Shown here piece after piece: positions 12,673-24,546 of a stretch of 64,000 nt of DNA. Each line of letters opens with the position of its first letter. Positions within the stretch are counted from its first letter, which is position 1. Origin of the DNA: Dendrobium chrysotoxum (lineage: Eukaryota > Streptophyta > Magnoliopsida > Asparagales > Orchidaceae). Where the stretch lies: contig CM034304.1 in the NCBI GenBank assembly GCA_019925795.1, forward strand, positions 18,554,228 through 18,618,227, read 5' to 3'. Under the pieces are notes generated by a model. It saw only the letters and a program-made list of their open reading frames with translations. It searched no databases and had not been told where the DNA came from. The position numbers and the translations under genes are program-made.

Positions 12673-13230
12673 TATCCAAAGAAAGAAATAGATCAACATC
12701 ATATTGTTATTTTCTATCATTACATATTTTTGTATGACCAAAACTAAATTTAACTGAATTGACATAATTTTCTTGTACATAAAAAAACTTGATAATAATT
12801 ATGAACCCTAGGGCATGATGTAAGAAAAATTTAGCACTAGGATATATTATTGCCTGCATATTAGATATAAATAATAGCCTTACTTATCCTAGGCTAGTGG
12901 ATCACTTTCCCATCTACCTCATTAATAGTTCATTCTATTTTTTTATAGCGATATACATCGAGGATCCTATATTGTAAAGGAACATGATTCAGATGAGGAA
13001 GGGGGAACTCTAATCCCCCAAGGCACTAATGTGCATATCACCTTCACCTGTCTTCCAGCCATCACCTCCTGACTCAAAGATTGAGCAATTTGAATGTTCA
13101 AAACTAAGATTGGAGACACATACTCAGGTGTCCACCTCACACTGGGAGTAACTACAAAAGCAGTACAAGGAAGATTATGCATGGTTCTAAGATTAGTTTG
13201 CTTCCTTGCACTTATACTTTCATCTAACAT
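12673..13230 (+). pseudogene. Element D env-like ORF, second part
   Basis: Continues the frame broken by element E. ALGYIIACIL, then LVDHFPIYLINSSF (about 12836-12930) aligns with ALGYLIAYIL...NNLPYYFTVASF in B and ALGHLVTYVL...TELPIYFTNSSF in C. An acidic, Pro-poor tail follows (about 12980-13010), then sequence too decayed to align. Stops and frameshifts make it non-coding. The long minus-strand frame here (12967-13233) is a shadow. Confidence 0.65.
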
Positions 13231-13666
13231 CACTACTACCTAATCAAGGTCTTTTCAACGAGTTTTTATTATTATTTGAGTCTTATCGCATTTGTACTAT
13301 TTTGATTACTAGTTCATTTTTCTTTATTGCATTGTAATCTTTAAGGTTATTTAGATTTTTGTCTTATCTAGTTCCTCTTTTTAGTGATGATAAAAAAGGG
13401 GAGTAGAGAGTCATGTTGGTTATATTTACTTTTTGATTAGTACAAATTATTTTTAATATTTGTGTTGTTGCTTTTTATTTCAAAAATAAGTTTAAAAAAA
13501 AAGTGTTTTAAATTTAAAAAAATTAAAATTTGAAAAACAAATGTTTTCTCTATTTTTTAAAATAAGTATCTTAGTGAGTGTGAGAACTTAGCAAGCAGTT
13601 AAATATAAAATCTTCCAAACATAAAATTCTAACAAACAATGTTTGTCGCATCAAAAAAGGTGAGAT
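13231..13666 (+). other. Element D 3' untranslated region and polypurine tracts
   Basis: Between env-like and 3' LTR. GATAAAAAAGGGGAGTAGAGAG (13390-13411) looks like a secondary polypurine tract. AAAAAAGGTGAGA (13653-13665) is the PPT directly before the 3' LTR. No coding signal is visible. Confidence 0.6.
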
Positions 13667-16600
13667 TTTTAAATTATAGGAGCCCGATCTTGTATTTTGG
13701 TGATTACAAATATTTTTCAATGATCATTTACTTATTCTTTCTTTATATATATATTATATATTTTTTGTGCTACTAATTTTTTCAAGTACATCATACACCG
13801 GGCAGAATTGATGAATCATGACTTAGAATAGTATTGAAAGTATGAGATGCGCCAAGAGGGGGGGTGAATTGATATTTTAACAAATCAACCCTAAACAAGA
13901 GTTCTACTTTTTATATTTTTTAAAGGATAACTTAACGAGTAAAGTGCGAAAGCAAGTAAAATGTTCACAACGATAATATTGGTGATATAATTGTAACTTT
14001 CACAATACAAGATTTAAAATATGATTTTTCACCAAGCAATTTAAAGTACTAATTAAAAGCATGAAAAATAAAGTACGATAAAATGAAAAAAGCACACCAG
14101 AGATTTTTATAGTGGTTCGGTCACTTGACCTACGTCCACTCCCCGGAGTCCTCTACTCCGGGATTTGCACTAGTAAAAGTTGACTCTCCTTTTGCTCCCA
14201 CAGCAAGGCGGAGAAGCCTTTACAATACTCACTTTCACCTCGATCCCTTGGTGCGGTGGAATACCAAACGCTATGTCACCCTCCTAGTGACGGTAGCGGA
14301 CCTTCTCCTTTTTCTCCCTCCTGGAGATGGCAGAGTACATTGACGATGTTGATCTTGAAGCGACTCTTCCCTCGAGAACTTTCCCGAGACTCCCCAAAGC
14401 CACAAGAGGAGCAAAGCATGTAGCTAGCTTGGAGCCACCGTGTGATCCCCTCATATTAATTCTCCCTCACGCTCAAGCTCACCTTCACCTTCCTCTCCGA
14501 AGAAAAACTTCTCCTTCAAGTGTCCCTTCCTCCCTCAAAGCCTCTCACAGCAAGAAGATAGACCAACAACCCTCATAAAAAAAATTTAAGTTATTTTTAT
14601 ATAAGGCTTCAAAAAACCCTAAAAATTTCAACTTTTGCGTCTCTGTTCGTACAGTACGATATATCATCGTACCGTACGATCAGTTCAAGTACAGATTCCT
14701 CCAGTACGAGCACAGATGAACAGTTCTCACATTTTATACATATCGTACTGTACGATCTGTATATCATACAGGAAGATCATGTTGATTTCTACTGTTTGTA
14801 CAGGACGATCTGTGGGACGATCCCTGGGATGAAAAAATTCATCTCTGTTAGTCGTCCAGCACTCCACTAGTCGTACAGTATGATTAGTTCATTTTAGGAT
14901 ATCATCCTGTACGATATGAATATCATCCAAGATGAATAGAACAAAAAACATTGGTTTCGTCTGGTATAATCGAAGGGATGAATGAAATCGTCTCTGTCTA
15001 TCGTATAGAACGATCGACTTTAAATAAGAAACTAACGTTTATTTCCTGATTACAGGAGATAATTTTGGTAATTATTCAATTAATCATACCGTACGATCTA
15101 GATCGTACAGTACAAATAGTTCAACAAATCAAAATTATAAATTTACCAAACTTATTCTGGTGGCTAGGGTTTTTCAATTGAATCTCATCGTACAGTACGA
15201 TAAATATCGTACAGTATGATTAGATTACAAAGATAATCATCTGAAAAATAGTTGTTAGCCTGAGTATTATTGATTAATCATACAGTACGATTTAAAATCA
15301 TACAGTACGATAGTTTTTTTAAAAAAAATTTTAACATAAAAACAAATCTCCGTTATGTGTGTGCATGGTTGCTCCTTTCACATACATGCTTCTGTGGCAG
15401 ACTCAAGAAAATAAAAAATAAAGAAATTAAAAATTACAGAATTTTCAACATCCTATTCTACCCGGTTTGAGTCTCCAGTAACCTTGAGCAGTGTGCATCT
15501 GACCTGAAATGTTAGTGCTCATATACAAGGATAAACATTTGTAATCTTAAGGAAGTCCATAAGGATTCAGTAAGTATTAGTTGTCACCATCAAAATTAAG
15601 TGCTCGGGATCCTGAATTTCAACAAGTATAGTGTTGGTTAAAAGTTTATCTGTGATAATCGAGTTTGCACTTTTTATTTTCTTAATTCAATGGATATATT
15701 AGATGTATGTGTTGGCTAGGTAATCGAGCATGCACTTACAAAGGAGTTAAAATTAAATAGTTAAATTTTTATATTAATCATACTGTATAATCCATATCGT
15801 ACAAATATATTTAAACATAAAATCAATTTAGGTATTTAATTAAATTAGATTAATTAAAATTCAAATATACTTAATCGTAATGTATGACCAACTGATTATA
15901 TAGGGCAATCAGCTATTTTGTTAAAACCCTGTTGTTGAATCCTTGTTACCAAAATTAGGAAAATTTGAAACTTAAAATTTGAATTAATCATATTATATAA
16001 CTAGTTCATACTGTACGAACATAAAATAAAATTGTCTAATTTAATCATGAGGATTAGGAATTCAAATCAAGATCTAATCTTTATTAATGATTATATTATG
16101 CAATCCATACCATATAGGATGATTAAACAAAGAGATTGTTGGATGAACCTAGGCTCATCCGAGATGATTTATGATTCAATTTAACTAATCATTCTATATT
16201 ATTATATATCATACATTATGAATAGAGACCAGAATTGAACTAATCATATTGTATGATCCTAGTATCTTAATGTATGATTAGAGCAATTAATTTAAAAATT
16301 AGGGTTTTAATTTAAATAGCCCACAATAGTTTTTAATAAGAGATTAAGGGCCATGGCTGAGTAACATAAGACATTCTTTCTATAAGAGAGCTTGACAAAA
16401 GGAGAGGGGAGTCTCCTTGCTCATGTTAGAATCCAAGCCTTTTTAGGGAAGAAAGAAGATGGGTTGACGGATTTCTTCCTTAAGGGTTTGAAGGGGTGTG
16501 AGGGGCTATCACATAGTTGTCTCAGTTTATCTTGCACCTTGTGGTCCTCCATGTAGTGGTGTTGGTGTTCTTATAGGAGAGCTTTAGAAATAGTCTTTGG
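13667..16600 (+). mobile_element. Element D 3' LTR, split by solo LTR F
   Basis: Two segments, 13667-13834 and 15630-about 16600, align with the 5' LTR at 2384-3482. The first TG is decayed to TT. The join ACTTAGAATAGTATAGTGTTGG, broken here, is uninterrupted at about 2538-2557 in the 5' LTR, which proves the insertion point. Similarity ends near 16600 after the GTGGTCCTCCATGTAGTGG block; the true LTR end was not found. Confidence 0.78.
13835..15624 (-). mobile_element. LTR F: solo copia LTR
   Basis: A complete 1790-bp LTR (minus strand: starts TGTTGAAATTCAGGATCCC, ends CTTTCA), flanked on both sides by AGTAT (13830-13834 and 15625-15629), with no internal element sequence. This is the signature of LTR-LTR recombination. 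U3 is packed with ATCGTACAGTACGAT palindromes, often in pairs. The conserved GGACGTAGGTCAAGTGACC and CACTATAAAAATC block lies at about 14107-14140. Confidence 0.92.
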
Positions 16601-16619
16601 GTGAAAGACTATCTAGCTG

Positions 16620-17330
16620 AGGAGGCTAGGTGATGTAGTGATAATGGAATCTTTATGGTGAAAGCAGTAACTTTATTGGTGTCCTCTTAGCATATATCAG
16701 ATATTCAAAAATTCAAGCTCATAGAACAGAACATCCACTACACTTCAGATCTCCCCATAATCCCACATTTTAATTAGATAAACATTTATATTAGTGCATT
16801 GTAGTAGAAGAAATGTAAATAAATGAAATTAAGAATTTCACAAACTTCTTTATTGCTAGGAAACATATTTAACTATTGAACAAAATTTCATAGTTTTACA
16901 ATATTATTAAATTTTTAGAGAATATTCAGAATATTATTTTGAAGATTTAATTGTACCACAATCTTATTTTTTTAAATCAAAACTATTTTCTAGTTAGATA
17001 AAATAACACATTTTTTAAACTATCCTATATAATTTTTTCAAAAAAATACTTAAATATCCATAATGACTAGCTCTATGACATACAAAAAGTTAAGAGTGAA
17101 TGTTTTGTGGTAACTAGGTTATCCAATTTTTGCAAAAAGAATTTATAATTTATATAAAAAATATCCAAAATTTTTAGTATTTTTTAAAATTGAGATTGGT
17201 ATATTGTAACTTACATTTATTCAGTTAATTTTTTGAACTGGGCTAACAGTAGAAAATGAATTGAAATTACCAACTAGCTTCCTCTCACTAGGATTTCTCT
17301 CTTTCTCTATCTAAATGGTTGAAGGGGGTT
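16620..17330. mobile_element. Decayed gypsy-type LTR-like sequence
   Basis: No gene. The stretch with TATGACATACAAAAAGTTAAG and the following 100 bp resembles 22390-22480 of the gypsy-type solo LTR (TATAACATACAAAAGTTAT), and both end in a CT-rich run (TTTCTCTCTTTCTC). It is probably an old relative of that LTR. Ends could not be set. Confidence 0.45.
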
Positions 17331-17339
17331 TATAATATT

Positions 17340-18630
17340 TCAATAAATGAAATATACATGGATCTTAGAAGGAGTAGGCAATTAAACTCAAGATTGATGG
17401 ATCCTAGAAGCAGTTATAAATCCTCTAAAATATCCTCCATAATCAAAATTATGCCACTACCTAATAATGGGTTCTATCTCATCCTTTGAGATACATTGCC
17501 TAACGATTTGATGTATATATTTTCTAAATTAGTAAGGCTTATCCCAAAAATGGAATTTGGCATCACGTATGAATTTGTGCCTTTGGGTGTAAGACATGTC
17601 AATAGGGATTACTCCACTAATAATAAAATTCATAATGTTAGTATCACAAGACACCCTCAATTAACACAATGCAAATTTAGCTTCTCATCAAGAAAGAATT
17701 CATTAATACCATTATCATTATAATCAGAATCATATCTCTTTAACCTAGATAGATGATCAACCGTCTACTTTTTAGATCCTTTCCTATCAAGAATCTCTAC
17801 ATCAAATGTTTATAGCAATAAAATACACCTAATTAATCTAGGTTTGACACCTTTTTTAGTTTATAGATATTTGATGGTAGAGTGGTCAGTAAAAATAATT
17901 AATTTGGTGCCGATTAAATATATGCATTTATCGAAAGTAAAGACTATTATTAGAAATTCTTTTTCAGTAGTTATATAATTAATTTTGACATTATTTAGAG
18001 TTTTACTAGCATAATAAATGGCTTAAATTTTCTTATCTAGTCTTTAACATAATACCTCCCCTATTGCATCGTCACCAGCATCACACATCAATTAAAAATT
18101 AGGAGATCATTGAGGTGAAATGATGATAGGTGTGGTGACTAAGCACTTCTTGAGTTTCTCAAACATAACTATATAATTAGAATTAAAATCAAATGGTATA
18201 TTTTTTCTAGCAAATGGCATAAGAATTTAGTAATTTTAGAAAAATTTTAATGAAACATTTGTAAAATTTGTCATGACCTAAAATATCGTGGACTCAACAG
18301 AAGAGGGATGTGGCAAATTCTCAATCACTTGGATCTTTGCCTTATCAATCTCCATACCCCTCTTTGAGATTCTGTGTTCGAGGAAAATGCCTTCCTTTAC
18401 CATGAATATATATTTCTCTCAATTCAGCACAAGGTTGTTTTCCTCACATCTCTTCAACACTAATTCTAAATTATCTAAGAAAGCATTAAAAGTTATTCCA
18501 ATGACTAAGAAATCATTCATAAAAATTTTAATATCCTGCTTAATTAAATATGAAAGATGGACTTCATACATTGTTGAAATGTTGTAGGGGCATTACACAA
18601 TCCAAAGGGTATACATCAAACTTAACTAGC
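17340..18630 (-). pseudogene. Ty3/gypsy pol fragment: RT, RNase H, integrase start
   Basis: Read on the minus strand from 18630. RT motifs are PFGLCNAPTTFQ in one frame, then FMNDFLVIG (the usual FMDDFSVFG, first catalytic Asp changed to Asn), LVLKRCEENNLVLN and KYIFMVKEGIFLEH. RNase H follows with YYASKTLNN, INYITTEKEF, FTDHSTIKYL and DHLSRL. The integrase zinc-binding region starts near 17560 (QRHKFIRDAKFHFWDKPYLF, then YGGYF). Many stops and shifts are present. Gene order and motifs fit the Athila/Tat side of Ty3/gypsy. No LTR of its own is identified; the 5' side abuts LTR G at about 18625. Confidence 0.83.
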
Positions 18631-18963
18631 TTGTAGAAAATAAAATATGTAGGAAAGTAAAATATGTAGAAAGTATATATGAAAAATAAAAGAATGCAAT
18701 CAAAAGTTTTATAGGGGTTCATTCAAATTAACCAATGTCAACTCCCTTTAGTCCTTCTCTTTGGGTATTACTAAATAAATAATGACTCTCTTTTAGTCCC
18801 CACGACTAAACAGAGAATCCATTATATAATCTCGTTCACCAACCTAGTGCAGTATAGTAGTAAAACTCTCTTTTACCTTCATAGTATGATGAGTTGCTAG
18901 AATCCCTTTCACCTACTCGATGCGATGGAGTAGCCCAAGTCACTTTCACCTTTCTAGAGCAGC

Positions 18964-21900
18964 TGTGTGATGCCCAGAATTTAATTTTAAAGAATTATTC
19001 ATTTATCTTTTAATAAATAACAATCAGAGCTATCTAATATCATCTATCAATAATAAATAGCATAAGTAAATTTTATAAATCAAAATATTTATATACACAT
19101 CTATATAAAATTTTTATAGGGATGTTAAGCCCCTTATGAACTAGTCCTGAGGCTAACCAAGAGGGGGGGGTTGAATTAGTAGTTTTAAAAATTTAAGAGA
19201 AAAATAACGGTTTAGAAAATCTTTTTGAATGTTTTAAAACTTTTACAGTTACACGATGATGTGCAGATATTCAATGATAACAGAATAATAATCATAATCA
19301 CACAATCATCAATAGAAAAGTAAATGTAGAAAATAATCAGAAAGAACACACCAGATTTTATAGTGGTTCGGTCAACTTGACCTACGTCCACTCCCCGAAG
19401 ACTTCCCATCGGGTATTGCACTAACACTAAGTGACTCTCCTTCTACTCCCACAGTAAGGTGGAGAAGCTTGTACAAAAACTCCTTTCCACCAACCCGGTG
19501 AGGCAGAGAACCTGAACTCCTTTCGCTTCCTCCTGAAGTAGGTAGAGAACCTTGACTCCTTTCGCTTCCTCCTGAAGAAGGCAGAGAACCTGGACTCCTT
19601 TCGCTTCCTCCTGAAGCAGACAAAGAACCTGGATCTTCTTACGAATGATCCTCCCACAGAGACACCGATAAGATAAGAGACGACAAACGGAGAAGATGAC
19701 TCAGATCCTTTCTTGGAGCAACCTTTGTGAATCCCTCATAAACTCCCCCTTAAAAGATCCTCTCTCTCTCCCAAGCTCTCTCTCTCTCTCTCTCTCTCAC
19801 TCTCTCTCTCTCAAGGTTTTCTCTGGAAAGGAAAGTGGCAAAAGATTTTTCTTGTTAGAAGAAAAAGATCTTTTAAAGGAGGGCTCAAAAATTATCCTAA
19901 ATCTCAACTAGTCATCAAATATCATCCAAGACAATCGACGGATCATCTTGTACGATCAGTGTAAAAACTTATATTTCAGACTAGATGATCTGGTTTCTCT
20001 GGACGATTAGAAGAAAAGTTTGTTCAGATCATCCCGTATGATTTTGCGATCGTCCGGGATGATTAGTGAAAATCAGGAATTTCATCCAAAGAGTAGTTCT
20101 GTTCATCAAGGGGAACTTATGCTAGACGATCTCATAATGACTTGATCGTCCAAGATGATATTTCTATCGTCCTATACGATTAGTACAAAATAGCCAAAAT
20201 TTCCTTGAGCATCGTGCTGATCAGACTACACAAAATATGCTGTACGATTTAAAATAACTTGATTATCCATGATGATATTTATATCATCCCGTATGATTAG
20301 TTCAAAATCAGGCATATTATATAGAGGATAGTTCTGTTCGGCCAGCTGAATTGCTCTGGACGGTCAGAATTTTGCATGTATCGTCCCATACGATATTGCG
20401 ATTGTTCAGGATGATATGATAGTATCAATCAAACATTAATTGCTTTCCTTAATTACTAGACTAATTTAGGCATAATTGTAAAAGATCATCAACACTTATC
20501 ATCTGGGACGATCAGACCAAATCTCTAAAAATAAAAACTTGCCTAACTTAATCTGGCGGCTGAGAATTTCTGATTTGAGCCTTTCGTCTTGTACGATTAA
20601 AGGATCATCCAAGATGATCTGCTTAATCAGACTGACTTAACTTATCACCCTAATTAGGGTTTCTATTTTCACTGGATCGTCCAAGATGATGTGAATATTA
20701 TCCAGGATAATCAGAATAAAAAACGAACTGAAACTCTAATTCACTAAAAATCTCCCCCTGAGTGTGTGTGTGTGCAAGGTTACTTAGCTAGGGGATCAAT
20801 TACATTACATTTGACTCAAGAAAGGAAAAAAATAATTTTAAACACACACTGACCCGATCTTGAGTTTGCTTGAGTTGCATTTGATCGTTTGCACCAGAAA
20901 TGTTAGCCAATTAAAAATAGAACACAGAAATGTTTGTTATCATCAAAACTATAACCCTTAAACCCAAATTTGCAACATTATATTCATTCTCAAGAATCAT
21001 ATACACTACTAAGGATCTACATAATTATATCACAACTACTCTACCCTGAGTACAAAAGAATAACTAAAATAAAAAGAAATAAAACCTGAAGAATCCTTAC
21101 CAGCCTCACACTTTTGCTCCCCTGCCTTCACCTAAAATCATTTAACCACATATAATGAGCTTAAAAAGCCCAGTAGGTCACCAAAATCTATAACTGAATT
21201 CAAAGCACGGTAAAGAAGTAATATACATGTCAACAGTCAAATTATAGCAATTACATTCATATGATCATTAAATCAGTACAAAAATAGTAAAATTTACATG
21301 TAGTAATAATATAATCTATAAATAGTAAAATACTATAGTATGAAAGCAAGTAAAAGAGTAAACCAGTATGAGTATCAAATCTATAAAGCAATCATTATAT
21401 CCATAATACTAATCAGTACATAAATCAGATAAATCATCAAATCAAAATATTAATAAAGACTATTAAAATCAAATTAATGTAGTAAAATCATATATAAATA
21501 TACGCATGTTATCTAGTTATTCTATATCAGTATCAAATCAATATCTCAATCACACACTCAATAAATCCTATATATCACATGTTCAGTATATCACATGCTT
21601 TCTATCAGTATATTGAATCAGTAGGATCAAATAGTATCAATATCTAAATTGGTAATATAACAATCCAGCAGTTGGAGTAGTAGAATAATACAATAATAAT
21701 AAATCCATGCAGTAATAATAAATTTATATAATAATAAGAGAATGCCTCAAGAACATGCACTTCAGTTGTCACACTAAACAAGTAAGAAGTCCTGGCTATC
21801 ACAGTGTTTTTCAGTGTTAGTATCAATATTAGTAAATTGTTGGCTTAATAAATAGAGTCGTCACTCTTTGCCCATCGACATAGTAATAATCTCCTTATAA

Positions 21901-23071
21901 CTCCCAACCAATATATCACATTAATTAGTAGAGGATAATACCAAACCGCTTTATTTAAATAAAAGCTCATCGGCCCACCATCATGTACAAGTTAATCAGT
22001 CTCGAACCAACGGGTCAACCAGTCTTTACTTGTCTTTTAAAGGACACGCGCATTATTATCACAATACTATAATAGTAATAGTGACCAACTATTACTCAAG
22101 CACATATCCACATCTATTTTTAATGCATTTCAATAAATAAAATAGAATTGAGATTAATTAAAAAAATTTCTAAAATGTCCTAACGGTAGACAACAAAAAT
22201 CACACTGAGCAAAAGTTCATATTTTTAAAAAATTATCAAAAAATTAAGAATTATATAAAATGATGTTTTAAGATTTTTATTATACTACACTACTATTTGT
22301 AGACGTCAAAATAAATTTTTGGCTAGACAAAAATTATTATATTTTTAAAATCACTCGATGAAAAATCTCAAATAAATACTCAAAATGGTCATAATCTTGA
22401 TCTCTATAACATACAAAAGTTATATCGTTAAAGTTTTACTAATAAGAAATTATTCACATTTTTTGATAATAAAAACATAAATTTGATCAGAAAAATGCCT
22501 AAAATACAAAATCTTTGAAATAAAAAAAAGGGTAAAATATCTCAACTGGCCTGATTGATGAAAATTGCTCAACGGCCTCCAAATCTCATGTTTCTTTTCT
22601 CTCTCTCTCTTCTTATTTTTCTCTCTAAATATCCCTCACATCCTCTCTGGCATGAGAAATGGAAAAATGAAAAAGCATAAAGGAATTTTAATGAAATCTG
22701 TTTAGTGGTATTAAAAATTTAGGATTTAAATAATAATATAATATTTAATTTAATTAATTCTTAGTATAAAATTCAATGAAATCATTTTAAGATTAAAAAA
22801 TTATAAAAAATATCCATGAAATAAATCATTTTATTTAAAAAATATCGGATAAATCGGTTTGCAAATTGAACACCTAATGGTCCTAAAATCCTCACTTATA
22901 TCGTTAGGTACCAATTTTTTAAAAAATTTTGACAGTGCGCGAAAATTATAAAAAATTTTGTGTAGTTAAAACACTGTAATAACAATGTAATGGTGAAGAC
23001 GGATTTCAATTTTAACTTATATTGGCTCTAGAAAAATTTTATTTACTTGGGTCAAAATATGGGTTATTACA
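18964..23071. mobile_element. Gypsy-type solo LTR inside LTR G
   Basis: Starts TGTGTGATGCCCAG and ends GGGTTATTACA, termini typical of plant Ty3/gypsy LTRs. It is flanked by AGCAG at 18958-18962 and 23072-23076; one extra C (18963) separates the left copy from the TG. Without the inner LTR H it is about 2.2 kb. It contains no coding region. Orientation is uncertain. The stretch 21100-22600 contains many short tracts such as AGTAGGTCACC and AT-rich runs. Confidence 0.75.
19119..20977 (-). mobile_element. LTR H: solo copia LTR inside the gypsy-type LTR
   Basis: A minus-strand copia LTR with the same parts as E: CTAACCAAGAGGGGG (about 19155), the block TTTATAGTGGTTCGGTCAAC and GACCTACGTCCACTCC, 39-bp leader repeats (GGCAGAGAACCTGGACTCC, 19490-19640), a CT-rich leader (about 19760-19812) and U3 palindromes ATCATCC-GGATGAT. 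The right end is TTTGCAACA (20977). TTATA occurs at 19114-19118 and 20978-20982. The left end lacks about 10 bp (TGAAAG...) expected from relatives, so that duplication is likely but not certain. Confidence 0.75.
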
Positions 23072-24208
23072 AGCAGAGTAGCCCAAATCACTTTCACCTT
23101 CCTAGTTTGGTTGAGTAGCCAATGATCTTTGCCTTTAAAGTATTCCTTCACAAAGCATCCCCCAAAATAAATAATGACACGTGGAGGGACTCAGGTGGAA
23201 GTTGGCCAGAGTAATTAAGTAAAAAACCACTCTCGCCCTCTCATGACACACTCAAGACTCTTCTCCCTCTTACTCAACCTCTCCATTTCTCTCCTTTGCT
23301 CAAAGCCCTCTTCAATGCTCTCTCATTGAAGACTCAACCCTTTGACAGCTAAAAGACTCTTACAAAGTCTTAACAGTAGTTTAAATAGTGGGAATCTAAA
23401 ATCCATAAATTTTTATTTTTATCACAGTTCAATAGGAGTATCGTACAATATGATTATTTCATTAGCACCATAGATTATCCTATGCAATTATACATCATAA
23501 AGTATAATTAATTCAAATCAAACATCAGATCATATAGGATGAATAAGGTAAATCTAGAGAGTCATCGGATAATTCATACAATACGATACATGATCATGCA
23601 GTATGATCTATAACTAATTCAGATCCAATTTGATTCTTTAATTACCTGACTTAATTTAGACAATATTATAAAAGATTGTGTAGAAAAAATAAGTTTATTC
23701 AATATGAACTACTCAATTTTTCAAATTTCAAATTTGCATATTTTAAGCAAGTTTGACTCAATAATAGTGTTTTTAATGATAGAATCGTCTAGTATGATGT
23801 GTTGGTCGTGTAGTACGATTAGTTATACCTAAAAATTATTTTATCTCATTTAAATTAAATGCATTAATTAATTTTTATTTGAACAAATCATATAGTATGA
23901 TATGGATCATATAGTATGATTTGACAAAAAAATTAAAATATTTGATTTTTATTCCCCTTATCTAAGTGCATAGTTTCTAAGCTAACATATACATTTTTAC
24001 ATACATTGAATCAAGAAAAATATAATTATAGACTCTTTCAAACAAGTCTAATATATACAATCTTTTTGAGCTCTAATTCTCTAATAATGTTTTGTGTATA
24101 TTGAACCTGAAATATTAGTGATGCACATAGAAAACAAAATGTAGTATATAGTAGGGGAAAGTAGATCCAATACATCAAAATATAAGATCAGGATCCCGGA
24201 TTACCACA

Positions 24209-24463
24209 TTATAAATTTTGATTTTGATTTTTTTTAACAGGAATTATGTAGTTTACTAAGCAATTAGTTTGTTTAATTGATATGTTTATGTCATTAAAAA
24301 TAGAAGGTAAAGTTTAGGCATAGCAGATTAGTTGGTAAAATCAAGGTTACATTGAGAGTACGTTCTGTGTAAAGGTATTTTTTGATAATCAAATTAATCA
24401 TGAATATATTTTAATTAATTGAGATATATTGGACTATTCTATATGATTCTTTTATGATGAAAT

Positions 24464-24546
<83 letters not shown>

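Larger units (their letters stand above)
2384..16600 (+). mobile_element. Element D: Sirevirus-like copia element, nested host
   Basis: D runs on the plus strand as follows: 5' LTR (2384), pol remnant (3485-5113), spacer with TATA box, env-like ORF (5818-6308 and 12673-about 13230), PPT (13653-13665) and 3' LTR (from 13667). Element E splits the env-like part and solo LTR F splits the 3' LTR. A large deletion removed the end of the 5' LTR, the primer site, gag, protease and most of integrase. The right end is not sharp; LTR similarity fades near 16600. The order pol, env-like, PPT, LTR identifies the Sirevirus lineage. It is the oldest layer of this cluster. Confidence 0.78.
18625..24208 (-). 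mobile_element. LTR G: copia LTR, split by a gypsy-type solo LTR
   Basis: Two segments, 18625-18962 and 23077-24208, make one minus-strand copia LTR. The first holds the TTTTATAGGGGTTCA block and leader repeats with TAGCCCAAGTCACTTTCACC. The second continues the same repeat (TAGCCCAAATCACTTTCACC) and then U3 with ATCATAC-type palindromes, ending GGATCCCGGATTACCACA at 24208. The inner end at 18625 is truncated against the gypsy pol fragment, so no duplication can be checked. It is probably a solo or orphan LTR. Confidence 0.78.

Noticed and set aside
12967..13233. 88-codon minus-strand frame with protein-like composition
   Set aside because: It is antisense to the decayed env-like tail of element D; no homology recognised.
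14125..14578. Two plus-strand frames in LTR F
   Set aside because: They cover the conserved LTR leader block and repeats on the antisense strand of a minus-oriented solo LTR.
19372..19657. Frames with GGSERSxGSLP repeats
   Set aside because: LTR H leader repeats (39 bp), non-coding.
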